A DNA stretch of 64,000 nucleotides from Letharia columbiana. Its lineage: Eukaryota > Ascomycota > Lecanoromycetes > Lecanorales > Parmeliaceae. Position 1 is the first letter of the stretch. Each line of letters begins with the position of its first letter. The DNA is taken from positions 280,001 to 344,000 of the forward strand of contig NW_023501082.1 of assembly GCF_014066305.1 (NCBI RefSeq), written 5' to 3'. Positions 11,685 to 24,134 of the stretch are shown piece after piece. The position numbers and the translations under genes were made by a program. The notes beneath the pieces were generated by a model. That model had not been told where the DNA came from and searched no databases. It saw only the letters and a program-made list of their open reading frames with translations.

Positions 11685-13755
11685 AAGATAAGATATAGAA
11701 AGTATATAAAAGTATATTTAATAATTCTAGAATAAATTAATAATATCTATAATAATAATTAAAATTAAGAATTAGATATACTCGAATAAAAGATAGCTTT
11801 ATATTACTTATATAATAGTAAGAGTAATAACTAAGATTAAAGTTTAATTTAAATAGCGTAGCTTTTATAATAGACTTTTTATTATTATATATTAAATTAA
11901 TTATATACTAATAAAGATTTATAATTTTATCTTTTAAATATAATCGCGTTTAATATCTTAAGATTTCTATAATAGTTTAATATTTATTAGCTAACGCGTT
12001 AATACTATTATATTTAAACTATAATAAAGCTTATTATTAAATTCTATATCGCGCTTTCGAGTAGTTTAAAAAATAAAGTCTACTTAATTATTAGCGTATA
12101 TAATAAGATTATTCTTAATACTTATATCTTATTTAGCTTTAATATCATTTATTTCCTTCTAATTCGAGCTTTTATCTTTATCTATATATATAATAATTCG
12201 CGCGATAAATAAAACTCTAGACTTTCTCTAAATTACGCTCGCGTATTTTTTTTATATAATATTATTAAAATATAAGTCTACTAGAATAATAACTAGAATT
12301 AGAAGCTACTTATCGCTTATCTATTATATTTTATCTAATTTTCTTAAAAGCTTACTTCTATTTTAATTACGATATATTAATATATCTAGCTTTACGCTTA
12401 TTATAGACTATAATATAATTAATAACTAATATATTAGCTTTCTTTACTTTTTTAATCAATTTCTTCTTAAATATAAACGTATTTATTCGCTATCGCGATC
12501 TCTTAATATTTTTATTTTTATTAAGCTTATCCTTCGCTTTTTATTTTAACTAAAGACTTAATTACCGTCTAACTAACCTATATTAAAACTCTTTAATATT
12601 ATTATTATTATTAATATTTAATACTTATTATAATAAATTATTAAACTTAATATCTTCTACTTTAATCGCTATAAAAAGATAAATTAATAGATATATATAA
12701 AGGAATTAAAGAATTTATACGAATATTTATAAATACTAAACTATACTTAATTTTAATTAATACTTATTTTATTAAAAAAATATATTAATTCTAGCAAGTA
12801 CCGAAGTTAGAAATATAGAGAATATATACCGTATACTATTTTAATTATAGTTTTTAAATTAAAAGAATAATTATTTATATAAAGAAAAGAAAATAAAAAC
12901 GAAATACGCGAAAATTTTAATAAGTTATAATAGTTTTATTTTAATTAAGTTAGATAAAGATAATTATTTATTAATTTACTCTCTTAGATATCTTATCTTT
13001 TAATCTATATAGACTATAATAATAATTATAAATATTATAAAAGTAGATAAGATTATACTAGATAATAACGCTTAATAAATATAATTCGCTTAAATTTAAA
13101 TCTTTAAAATTGAAGAAAAAGCGTGTTATCTATTAATACTTAAAATAAGCTAAATAATTTAAAATAATCTAAATATTTAGTATACGCGATAGATATCTAA
13201 GCTTTCCCTTCTCTCTAAGACTTTCTTTTTTATATTAACTCTTTTTTTTATAAGACTATCTTCTTTATATCTTAAACTTCTATTTAAGTAATCTAATATT
13301 ATTATAATAATACTTAAAGTATAACATAGATATTAAGTCGTATATTTATTTTTTATCTATTAATAACTTTAAGCTAATATATAAATAGATCGCGTAAAGA
13401 GCTTAACTTATATATATTTAATTTATTATTAATAGCTCCTCGAAAAAGCTAATATTATTTTAGACTACGCGAGGTAATAATCTATTTAAAAGCGTTATAA
13501 TAAAGCGTTTACTAGATATCGCCGCTACTTTAATAGATATCGCCATCGCTTTAATAGATACCATTGTCGCTTTAATAGATATCATCTTTACTTTAATAAT
13601 ATTAAAGTATTAATAAAAATTAGATAATATATTCTTCTAGCTATTATTATCTTTATTATATATTATTAACGCGAGCTATAGCTTAAGCTTTACGCGAGAT
13701 TTATCGCTATTAAATTTTAATTAATCTTATAATTTTAAAGCTTCCCTTTTAACGC
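11685..13755. repeat. 2.1 kb dispersed repeat, copy B
   Basis: Same-direction partner of copy A (9112-11210), slightly shorter through small deletions. Both lie between the inverted repeats at 8531 and 20740. Confidence 0.75.
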
Positions 13756-14268
13756 GTAGTTTGTAAGATTTTATATTATATATATATTATATTATTCGAT
13801 TATCGTTTTTAAAGTTTCGCTTTTAAAAGATAACTCTATATTCTTATAATAAATAAGATACTAAATAGAATAATTAATAGAATCTAATCTTTTATTTACT
13901 AGCTAGTAATAAGTCTTATAATTTATATATCTAATTATATTTAAGATTATAATTATAATTATCTTTATAATTAAAATTAATATAAGTTAAGACTTTCTAT
14001 TAATATATAGCTTTTTTTAAAAGATTTATATAAGCGTAATTAAAGGTTAATATTCTTCTTTTAAGCGTTAAACGCTTAGCGAGAAGTACTAGAAGATTTA
14101 TATCTAGATATTTATTAACTATATATTAGAATTTACTTACTTTAAATTTTAGATATAAATATCTTTACTTCTAAATAAGATAAAGAAGCTATAGATTTAA
14201 AATCGAATATTATTAAGAGTCATCTACTATTTTCTATTATATTTCAACTATTTACAATTATTAATATA
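13756..14268. other. AT-rich DNA, no gene seen
   Basis: RIP-mutated sequence between repeat copy B and the 92-bp minisatellite; nothing recognisable. Confidence 0.5.
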
Positions 14269-14912
14269 CTCATCAATAAGAAAGATATACTATTACTATA
14301 CGAATTTAATCGCGATATTAGTAGTAATTATTGAAATTAAAATTATCGAATATAGAGATACCCGCTAATAAGAAAGGCGTGCTATTACTATACGAATTTA
14401 ATCGCGATATTAATAATAATTATAGAAATTAAAGTTATTAAATATAGAAATACCCGCTAATAAGAAAGACGTACTATTATTATATGAATTTAGTCGCGGT
14501 ATTAGTGGTAATTATAGAAACTAAAGCTATTAAACGTAGAAATACCCGCTAATAAGAAAGGCGTACTATTATTATATGAATTTAATCGCGATATTAATAG
14601 TAACTATTAAAATTAAAGCTATTAAACGTAGGAATATCCGCTAATAAGAAAGATATACTATTATTATATAAATTTAATCGCGGTATTAATAATAACTATA
14701 AAAATTAAAGCTATTAAATATAAGAATACTCGCTAATAAGAAAGGCGTATTATTACTATATAAATTTAGTCGTAATATTAATAATAACTATAAGAACTAA
14801 AGCTATTAGATATAGAAATACCTACTAATAAGAAAGGCGTATTATTGCTATACGAATTTGGTCGCGATATTAGTAGTAACTATAGAAACTAAAGCTGTTA
14901 GATATAGGAATA
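14269..14912. repeat. 92-bp minisatellite, 7 tandem copies
   Basis: Units begin at 14269, 14361, 14453, 14545, 14637, 14729 and 14821, every 92 bp exactly, each containing CGCTAATAAGAAAG or a RIP-like variant. 92 is not a multiple of three and stops occur in all frames, so it is non-coding. Differences between units are mostly transitions. The constant length with no indels suggests either recent expansion or slow turnover. Confidence 0.9.
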
Positions 14913-17900
14913 CGATCTTTAATTTAATATAGATTTTAGAATAAGAAGCCTCTTTCACTAAAGCAGTAGTATTTTTATAGATATATATCTATATTTAAAT
15001 CGATTTAAGAAATTTTATTCTATAAATATAAAATATATAAAGTTATTAAGTTAAGTATAATAGCTAAATATTATTAATTAAGCGTAATAAATAGAATAAT
15101 AATTAGAATATCTTATTCTCAACTTAGAATAATTTTCCTTTTATTTATTATATATTTTCTTTTCGTAAAAACTACGTCTAGACTTTAATAATACTATATT
15201 ATTACTTATAAGCTTATATCTTATTATAATTATCTAAAAAGCTATATATCTTTCAATTATAAAGTAATTCTTTTTATATAAAATATATATAATTAAGCCG
15301 CTAGATATTAATTAGTAATTTTCTTTATTTATAATTATTAAAAAGTAAGTTATATTATTAAAATCGCTCGCTAATTTTATCTCTATAGCTTCTTAAAGTA
15401 TATATAATATAGAGAGTTAAATTCAAAGCGAATTAATCGATTTTAAAGCTATATAAATTAAGATCTCCTTTACTATCTAAATAAATATAGTTTAAAAAAT
15501 AATTAAATTCATTAATCTCTACTATCCGCGAATTTTCTTTAATATATAAGCTTTAAAGTCTAATTAGTAATAATATAATTAATATATATAATTAACTTAC
15601 TATTTAATTTAGATATATATAATTAATATAACTACGCACTTTTCTTATTTATAATTATACTTTTCAAACTTCGCGTATAATCTTCTAATCTTCGCCTTCG
15701 CGAAGTTTTATCTTTACTTTACTTTAATAATTTAAATAAACCTAAATTAGCAGTTAATAAATTATTAAAAATTTCTTAAACTTTCGCGATTATCGAGTTA
15801 ATAGCTTTAATAGATAATAATACTATATATTAATAAATTATAATTAATATTATAATTAATTATCGCATTAAGAGATATAGCGCTATTAGATATATATTTA
15901 CTTTATAAAAATAATACTATTAATCTAATTTAACTATAGGATATAGAGAAAATAATTCTATTTTCTCTAGATATAGATAGTATTATAATAAATAAGTATA
16001 CTATAATATAAATACTATAATAATAAAAAGAATTTTTAAGAAAGAAGAGAGTAGATTAGAAAAGAATAATACTAAATATTTATTATCGAGCTAACTAATA
16101 TCATATAACTAAAACCTTATTAAAATAAAATACTATTTAAAGATAGATTAAATCTAAATATTAATTAAAAAACTAATTAGAAAAAGAGATTAACTTCTTT
16201 TTTACTAATACATATCGTAGAGCTATATATAAGCGCTTCTTTCTATATTTCAAATATACTTTAAATATCTATAGCTATATATATACGCCCCCTCCCATAT
16301 TTCATATATATTTCATATATTTCGATATTCTTTATATACGCGATATATCTACTAAAGATAATCTTATTAATCTAATTAATTTCTATTTAATCTTATATTT
16401 ATTAGTTATAAAAAGAGCTCTTTATTCTAATATTATAACTTTATTAATTTATTATCCTTAAACGCCGAATCGCGTATAGCTTATAATTAATCTACTTACT
16501 TTCTTCTCTCCTTCTACTATAAAGATAGAAGAAGATATTATTTCTTTTTCGCCTTCGCCTATAACGAACTAATTATTATTTTTATAAGATTAAAAATATT
16601 AGCTTAAAGATAATATTACTTAATTAAAAGCGAAGAATATAATATTCTAATATTTTAATATCTAAATAAAAGATATTATAATATTACTTAAATAAAAGAG
16701 AGCCGCATTAATAAGAAAGATATTAATACTTAAAAATAATCTTAATACGATAAAAGATTTAATTTTTATATATAAGAGATTTAAATAATAACTAGTTTAA
16801 CTAATTAAATTATTAAAGCGCTTAAACTAAATTCTAATTCTATATTAATATCTAATAAAATAAATTTAATAATTCTAAGATATTAATATATATCCTTATT
16901 AATATAATTAGCGATTAGAATATTAATTAAATAAATATAATCTCTAATTCTAATAATTAAAATAGTATAATAGCGAATAAATACTAATATTAAAGCGAAT
17001 AAAGTATATATTATATTAAATAGGAAAGCGTTAATAGCTAAACTAATTAGAGTTTCAAATTAATAAAATTAAATATTAATTCTATATTAGCGTTATTATA
17101 TACTCTTAAATATATAGCCACTAACTATAATATTAATTAGAAAGAATTAATCTTTAATTTAAAATATCGGAAATAATATAGCGATATATTATTAAAGCGA
17201 TATAAGTTATTAAAGCGATATAAATTTCTATTATAGCGAGAAGATAAGATTTATATATTAAATATTAATCCTATTTTATTTCTAACATTTTATTCATTTA
17301 TATATCTTTTTTAATTTCTCTTTAAATATCTTAATCTTAAAATATTAATTAGACCTTTATTTAGTATAAGCTTAACTTTCTCAACTAATAATACTTAGTA
17401 TAAGATATTAATAAATATATTTCAGCGTAAAGATAATAATAAATCTTACTTTCTTTTTAATATTAATAATAAAAAATAATAGATATAGTAATAAATAAAG
17501 ATAGTATAAACTATATAAAATTAGTTTAAATTTAATAGTAATCGTTAGTCTATTCATTAGAGCTTAGAAATTAGAAAATTCTAGAAGTAAATATAATTTA
17601 ACGAATATACGCTTATTAGTTCCAAGAAGCTATATATTATTTATTATTACTACAATAAGATTCTAATTCATCTATTTATAGATTACGAAATAAGCGATAT
17701 AATAGTATATATTAAGTCTAAGAAATATATTAAAAAATCTAATTTAAGTAATTTATAATAAACGAATCTAATTAATAATTATAAAAATTAGATATATTTC
17801 TAAATTAGATAATATAAATTATTAATAAATAAAACGATAAATAGAATATCTAGCTTACTATTTACTCTAGAAAAAATAATATTAAAATTCTCTTATAATA

Positions 17901-20499
17901 CTAGAAAGTCGAAAGCTTATATATAAAGACTTCTTAAAATAATTTTATCGCTAGATTATAAATATTAATATTCTATTTATAATTACTAATAATTCTAAGA
18001 TACTATAATTCTTACGCTATTTTAACTCTAATATATAATTAAAGTCGATATCTATTATAAAGAATTAATTAATAAAAAAAGCTATAAAGCTAGAGATAAG
18101 ATTACTAAAGAATTTATTAGTTAATAGTATTAAAGTCTCTCTAGCTCTAGATTATTAATTACTTTATAATCGCCAATTATTTATAATAATTTTAATCTTT
18201 TTTATTAATATTAATTAATAATAGTATAAGATTCTTATAGACTTTAAATATATCGAAGATAAATATATTAGTTAAAAACTTATAAGTATTATTAATTCAA
18301 TTCTCGTAAAATATAAGATTTAATTTTATATATTTAGACTTATAATTAATAACGCTAGCAATAATAGTATACTCTTTAACGATTTAATTACTTATCTTTC
18401 TATTTTCATAATAAATAATCCACTTAATATTAAAGAATTTAAGTTCTTAAATTATTTATAATATATTTTTTATATAGCGTATATTATTTAATTAGTCTTA
18501 AAAGAACTTCTAAATAATATTAAGATTATTTTAATAAATAAGAAATTTTAGAAAAGTTAGAGTAATAAAGAAGATAAGAACTAAGTTCGAGTAAGTATAA
18601 TTAATCTATCGATGACTCTAATAAAGATATAATATTTCTTATTATTATTCTAATTATTATATTATTAATTATATTAAGATTTAAAAAATTATTATATATA
18701 TTAATACTAGTAACTAGCGTAAAAAGATCTTTTTTATACTATAAGCTAAATGGCTTTAAAATAAAAATATTTTAATATTAGATAAATATTAATCTTCTAA
18801 AGAAGAATAATATTATTAAAAACGCTTTTTTAAGCTCTTTTAAAATATTAAGACTCGCTAGAATTTAACTTATTAGATATTAATCCGCGCTCTACTTCTT
18901 TATATTAATATTATACACTTTTTAAAGAATAGATTAACTATCTATTTAAGATTAAGTAATAAGAAATAGTTATAGATAGAAACTATAGTCTAGATATCTA
19001 AATAATTTTTAATTAATTTCTAATAGATTTAATATTTAATTTAGCTTATTAAGTTTTTTTATAAATTTATAAAATTAATAAGTAGAGGAAAGAAGATTAT
19101 AATTTACTATATCTTTAATATTTATAATTATCTATTTAACTATATAAATAAAGAGCTCGGAAAATTAAGAAGAAAGAGAGTTTCTTAAAAAAAAGAACTT
19201 CTTAAAGCTCTTAAAACGGCTTACGAGAAATTAACTATCTATTATAATTAAATTTAATTAGATTTAAATTATTTATATAAATAAATTACGTTTTTATATT
19301 TAAGTTATAATAATATAAAGTTAAAGAAATTAAATTAAAAGGTTAATACTAGAAAGAAGTTATAAATAAAGATCTATTAGAAAATACTTAGAAGAATATT
19401 TTAAAATTATTAAAATATTAATATAAGTAATTAATTATAAAGAGTTAAGCGAATAAGTTAATCGAATAAAAATACGCTTAATTAAGCGATAGAATTCGAG
19501 GTTAAGAATTTAAATAATGAGAATAAATATAATTAGCTTTAATAATATAGAAGAAATAATAAATCTTCTAATTATTATTCTAATTATAATCTTACTTCTA
19601 ATCTTTATAAAACTTCTTTTAATAATCTAATAAATCTTTTAATTCTAGAATAATAAAAGAAATTAGAGTCTAAATATACTATAGTTACTCGAATAACTTA
19701 TAATATTCTTTATTCTCCCGCGAGGGCTATTATATATAAGCGATGCTTTTTAATAGCTAAAAGATATTATAATACTTAAAAGCATTATTTACTAGCGATA
19801 TTTTATACTCTAATAATAATTCTTTATATAAAATATTAAGAAAATAAGCTTAAATAAGCTAGACTTAATTTTAAAGGAAATCTTAATATATTAAATCAAA
19901 TTAAAAGAGCTAATAGTACTTTATATAAAAACTTAGTTAATATTTATAATAATTATATTAACGAAGATAACGAGCTTATAAAAAATACTCCGATAAGTCT
20001 AATATTTATAAGTTTATTAAGATATATTACTAATACTCTATAATATATAAAGAGATAATTAATAAATTTATAATTAGAGAGAGTTAGTAATAATAGATCT
20101 AGTCTTAAAGAAGAGATCTAAAATAATTTAGAAAATGAATTTATTTATAAATAATTAATAAGTTTAATTAGATAAAAATAGATTTAAGAAATTTAAAAGA
20201 ATTATAATAGAGTAGAATAGAAGAGTAGCGAAGAGTTCGAGAGAAGAATAAATATAAAGTTTATTAAGCTTATCTAACGCGTTAAGATAAATATATAAAT
20301 AAAGATAATTATAGAATTTTATTTTTATAATATTTAAAGATTTAAAATTTAGAATATTCTTTTATATTATAATTTTAAGAAGAAGAATAGAGACGCTTAT
20401 AGTTCTAATTATTATTCTAATTATTACTATTAATAAGAAGATAAATAGCTATATTAAATTACTCTTTATATTCCCTCTCTCTCAATAAAGAAGAATAAA
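14913..20499. other. AT-rich RIP relics of unidentified transposons
   Basis: No intact gene. Between about 17540 and 18330 one plus-strand frame reads through as protein-like sequence where nearly all stops are TAA/TAG at positions that could have been Gln (CAA/CAG) or Trp, the pattern left by RIP on a former coding region. I could not assign the family. The words TCTAATTATTATTCTAATTA recur near 18648, 19575 and 20403. No tRNA or rRNA seen. Confidence 0.5.
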
Positions 20500-20740
20500 T
20501 ATATTCTACATATCTCAGTCGGATTATTCTATAAATATAGAAATCCCAACCGATATATTCTATACATATATTATTCCATGATATAATACCACAAATATAC
20601 CATACCGTAAGATATCCCGCCAAGATCCCGAACCCATACCAGAAAAATGAAATGATATCCGACCCTATCCATACCATACCCGGATACGATATAATATCAC
20701 TTGATATGAAATATCCCATAGAATATACCATACCTTTCCG
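20500..20740. repeat. Right copy of the inverted repeat pair, largely spared by RIP
   Basis: Reverse complement of 8531-8730 but with far more retained C and G (for example CCCGGATACG, CCGACCCTATCC). It is built from short GGTATGGTATA-like words. It ends CTTTCCGG, opposite the left copy's TCGAAAAG. A 90-aa minus-strand ORF across it is composition-driven and I do not call it a gene. Confidence 0.7.
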
Positions 20741-20900
20741 GCCAGTAACTTACTTCTATTTCTATATCTATTTAAATTACTTTAGAAGCTTCGCGAGTAA
20801 TAACGTCTTTATTATAATCTAATTCGATCGATAAGTAAATTAAGAAAGATAATATTATAGAGAATTTCTAATAATAGAAGAAAGAGATTATTAATAAGTC

Positions 20901-21072
20901 TGTTGAAATGTAACCTTCGCGTATCCCAGCCACCATGTTTTTAACCTCCGCGTATTCTAGCCATTATATTTTCTAGTTATCTAATTTTATACTATATTTA
21001 GAATCTAGTCTCGGAGAGATTTTAGAGAATTAATCCGTTCGTTCTATATATTATATATCTGATATTCTAATA
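20901..21072 (+). repeat. 5' LTR of element 2 (RIP-mutated)
   Basis: 172 bp. Aligns without length change to 22493-22664, with numerous C-to-T and G-to-A differences all in this copy. Confidence 0.9.
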
Positions 21073-21975
21073 GATTATAAGCTCGATTCTAACGCTATTA
21101 TTATATCTCGCTACTATCTTATTCTACTACTATATCTTATTTTACTATTATATCTCGCTATTACTATATCTTAACGCGCTATTCTTAATCTATTATTTAA
21201 GTTATTTATTTATTAACTTTATAAGAATAACTATTTCGAATAACTTATAGATATATATATCTTATTACGTAAATAGAAGCTATAAAAGTATACTTAAGAG
21301 ATTTCTTTCGAGTTATTAATCGTAATAGCCTTAGTTAAGTAAAAAGAATTCTCTATAGAGACTATTAATATTATAATATCTATCGTTAATAGCTCTATTA
21401 AATAACGATTTATTATTAATAAATTCAACTATAGCTTTCTTATACTATCTCGATTAATTATACTCTATTAACTTATAGATAATAAAGAATTTATACGATT
21501 TACTAAAGAATTCTATATCTTAAAGTATATTAGCTTCGAAACGATATTCGAATATCTTATCTATATTAAGTTACTCGAAGAACGAATTATCGCTATAAAC
21601 GTTATTCTTATCTCCGATAAATAAATTATTCTTTATCTCTTTATATCGCTTCTCGAATATCTTTAATACTTAATTAAGATTTAAAACGTTATATCGAATA
21701 TAACTATAGAAAAAGCATATATTATACTTCTAAAGAAAGAGAGAAAAGAAGAAAGATTAAAGTTTTCGGAGAAAGAGGAGGCTACGATATTTGCGGCTGC
21801 GGCTATTAAAGAAAGGGCTAATAAGCCCTTATATAAGACGTGTAAAAGGCTATATAAACCGATGTGTTGGACTAAACGTCCTAGTTTAGCCCCGGAATAA
21901 TATTAATAGCAAAGTGATATTAAGCGGAAGCGTATCGAGTTAGAGGAGGCTTAGGCTACGATAGCCTATTCGTTC

Positions 21976-22436
21976 TAAGGCTGAAATAGCCTATTTTTAT
22001 TAAAAGGCTGAAATGGCCTATCTGTTATTGAAAGACTGAAATAGCCTATTTATTATTAAAAGGCTGGAATAGCCTATTTATTGTTGAAAGGCTGAAATGG
22101 CCTAGGCTGGAATAGCCTGTTTATTGTTGAAAGGCTGGAATAGCCTGGGCTGGAATGGCCTATTTGTTATTAAACGGCTGGAATGGCCTATTATTACGGC
22201 TGGAATAACCTATTATTATTACAGCTGGAATGGCCTATTGTTGTTGAGGCTAGAATGGCCTGTTGTTATTGAGGCTGGAATGACCTATTGTTTATTGAGG
22301 CTTGTTATTGTTACGGCTAAAATGGCCTATTATTATTGAGGCTGGAATGGCCTATTATCGAGGCTGAACCTGTTATTGAGGCTGAACCTGTTGTTGAGAC
22401 TTGTTATTGTTACGGCTGGAATGGCCTGTTATTGGA
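21976..22436. repeat. Palindromic minisatellite in element 2
   Basis: About 18 irregular units built on AGGCTGGAATAGCCT or AGGCTGGAATGGCCT, separated by TATTTATTGTTGA-like spacers. AGGCT and AGCCT are complementary, so each unit can fold into a 5-bp stem with a GGAAT loop. Unit lengths vary (about 14-32 bp) and no reading frame is conserved. Confidence 0.85.
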
Positions 22437-22492
22437 AGTTATGTATAGCTTCATTTCTTATTGAGTGGACTGGGAGCGTGGCTGCAGGGGAG

Positions 22493-22664
22493 TGTTGAAA
22501 TGTGGCCCCCGCGCATCCCAGCCACCATGTTTTTGGCCTCCGCGCATCCCAGCCACCATGTTTTCCAGCCACCTGATTTTGTACTGTATTTAGGACCTGG
22601 CCCCGGAGAGGTTTTGGAGAATCAATCCGTCCGTTCTACACATCACATACCTGATATTCTAACA
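22493..22664 (+). repeat. 3' LTR of element 2 (near intact)
   Basis: 172 bp, TG...CA termini, GC-rich. Contains a duplicated CGCGCATCCCAGCCACCATG word and CTGTATTTAGGACC, a TATA-like block also found in the LTR of element 3. Confidence 0.9.
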
Positions 22665-22669
22665 AAGTC

Positions 22670-23029
22670 GTCGAGGAAATTTTAGCTATATTAAATCTAG
22701 ATAAAGAAAAAAAATAAGATATAGAGTTTAGAGAATATAAAGTCTATAATAAATACGTTTATTAATATCTATAAGTATATAATTAGTAATAAACTATTTA
22801 ATAGTCTTATTCGAGGCTTAAAAGTAAATCTTAAGAAGTTTAAATAGCTCTAGAGAGAAACTTATTAATATACTTATACTCTAGAAAATCTAGATTAATA
22901 AAGAGATAAATTTATATAATATAGAGTTTTTATTATTTTTAAAAGTAACGATAATTAGCTATTCTATTAACTTTATTATCTATTTATTTATATCTCGCTT
23001 AAAAGTCTTTATTTTATTATTAAATATAT
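22670..23029. other. AT-rich host sequence right of element 2
   Basis: RIP-mutated repeat DNA interrupted by element 2. No gene recognised. Confidence 0.5.
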
Positions 23030-23330
23030 AGCTAGTAATACTATATTTAAAGTACTCTATAGCGAATCTATTATAGTTACTATTCTTAATTATATATCGT
23101 AAAAAGTCTTTAAAGTTATCTTAAAATATTAATTAAAAGATCTTAAAATAATATTATATTTAGATTTTTAGAATATTAAATATAAGCTTAATCGAGTTAT
23201 AATTAGATAAGTAAGAAGATAGATATTTAACGAGATAGTCTTTAGCGTAAATAGCTTTAATAATATAAGAATTAATATAAATATTAATATTATCTAGAAT
23301 AATAATATTATACTTAATAAGATACTTATT
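23030..23330 (-). pseudogene. Relic of mariner/Tc1-type (DDE) transposase
   Basis: On the minus strand one frame reads ILDNINIYINSYIIKAIYAK, then KYLSSYLSNYNSIKLIFNIL, and, after two stops, DNFKDFLRYIIKNS and RFAIEYFKYS. This follows the mariner/IS630 catalytic region (DNASIH, LPPYSPDYNPIE, then the DRFA.EHF tail) with RIP-type substitutions. The same region is seen in the elements at 34759 and 54516, so several copies of related transposases occur in this window. No TIR was identified for this copy. Confidence 0.75.
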
Positions 23331-23555
23331 ATATAGCGATAATAATTAGTTTATTAACTAGATAAGAAGATCTTCTTTAAAGTAATAATTCTTTTTAATT
23401 TCGATATAGAAGAGATAGTTTTTAGTAATATAGATCGAAAGAATACTATATATATTATCTCTTTTTATATTATTACGATATCGAGCTAGATTATTAATAG
23501 AAGTATATATTATAAATCGTTATATCGTTTATAGTTTAAAAAGAAACTTTTTAAA
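23331..23555. other. AT-rich flank of the transposase relic
   Basis: Probably the upstream part of the same transposase; too mutated to read. Confidence 0.4.
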
Positions 23556-23921
23556 AAAGAATAATTTTTTAATTTTTTTCTAATTTAAAAACACTTATTT
23601 TTAAAAAAGATATTTTTTTTTTTTATTTATTTATTTAATTTTTTTTAAAAATTTTTTTTATTTTTTTTAAAAAAAAAAAAAAAAATTTTAAATTATTTAA
23701 TTTTTTTTTTTTTTTTTTTAAAAAAAATATATTTATTTTTATTATATTTTTTTTTTTTAAAAAAAAAAAAAAATAATAAAATTAATTAAAAAAATAAAAA
23801 AAAAAAAAAAAAAAAAAAATTTAAAAAAAAAAAAAAAAAAATAAAAAAAAAAAAAATAATATTAAATATAATTATTTATTTAATTTAAAAAAAAAAAAAA
23901 AAAAAATAAAATATTTATTTA

Positions 23922-23954
<33 letters not shown>

Positions 23955-23981
23955 AAAAAAAAAAAAAAAAAAAATTATATT

Positions 23982-24026
<45 letters not shown>

Positions 24027-24093
24027 AAAAAAATATAAAAAAAAAAAAAAAAAAAAAAAAATATTTAATAAAAAAAATTAAATTAAAAAAAAA

Positions 24094-24133
<40 letters not shown>
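23556..24133. repeat. Low-complexity A/T tract at the block boundary
   Basis: About 570 bp made almost only of A and T runs, first T-rich and then almost pure A from about 23930, ending in a poly-A run at 24133. Normal-complexity DNA starts abruptly at about 24134. It may be a real A-tract, for example the tail of a retroposon, or a consensus/assembly artefact in an unresolvable repeat. Confidence 0.8.

Positions 24134-24134
<1 letters not shown>

Larger units (their letters stand above)
20896..22669 (+). mobile_element. Non-autonomous Copia-like LTR element with TSDs (element 2)
   Basis: Two 172-bp LTRs (20901-21072 and 22493-22664) begin TGTTGAAATG and end CTAACA (CTAATA in the mutated left copy). 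The target duplication AAGTC is at 20896-20900 and 22665-22669. After the left LTR comes GATTATAAGCTCGAT (21073-21087), a RIP-mutated complement of the initiator tRNA-Met anticodon region, the primer type used by copia. Before the right LTR is the purine tract GCTGCAGGGGAG (22481-22492). The interior holds a degenerate coding-like block (about 21230-21790) shared with element 3, then a palindromic minisatellite. No RT or integrase motif fits in 1.4 kb. The left half is strongly RIP-mutated; the right half and right LTR are nearly clean. Confidence 0.88.

Noticed and set aside
14269..14912. CRISPR-like array
   Set aside because: Units are contiguous 92-bp repeats without repeat/spacer alternation, in a eukaryote.
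20459..20731. 90-aa minus-strand open frame rich in Tyr/Ile/Gly
   Set aside because: It follows the inverted-repeat words (GGTATGGTATA) and its mutated partner at 8531 has no frame.
22124..22339. Repeated Trp-Asn/Leu peptide frame
   Set aside because: It is a translation of the AGGCTGGAATGGCCT minisatellite; unit lengths are not multiples of three.
23930..24133. Telomere or centromere repeat
   Set aside because: No TTAGGG-type motif; only A/T homopolymer runs.
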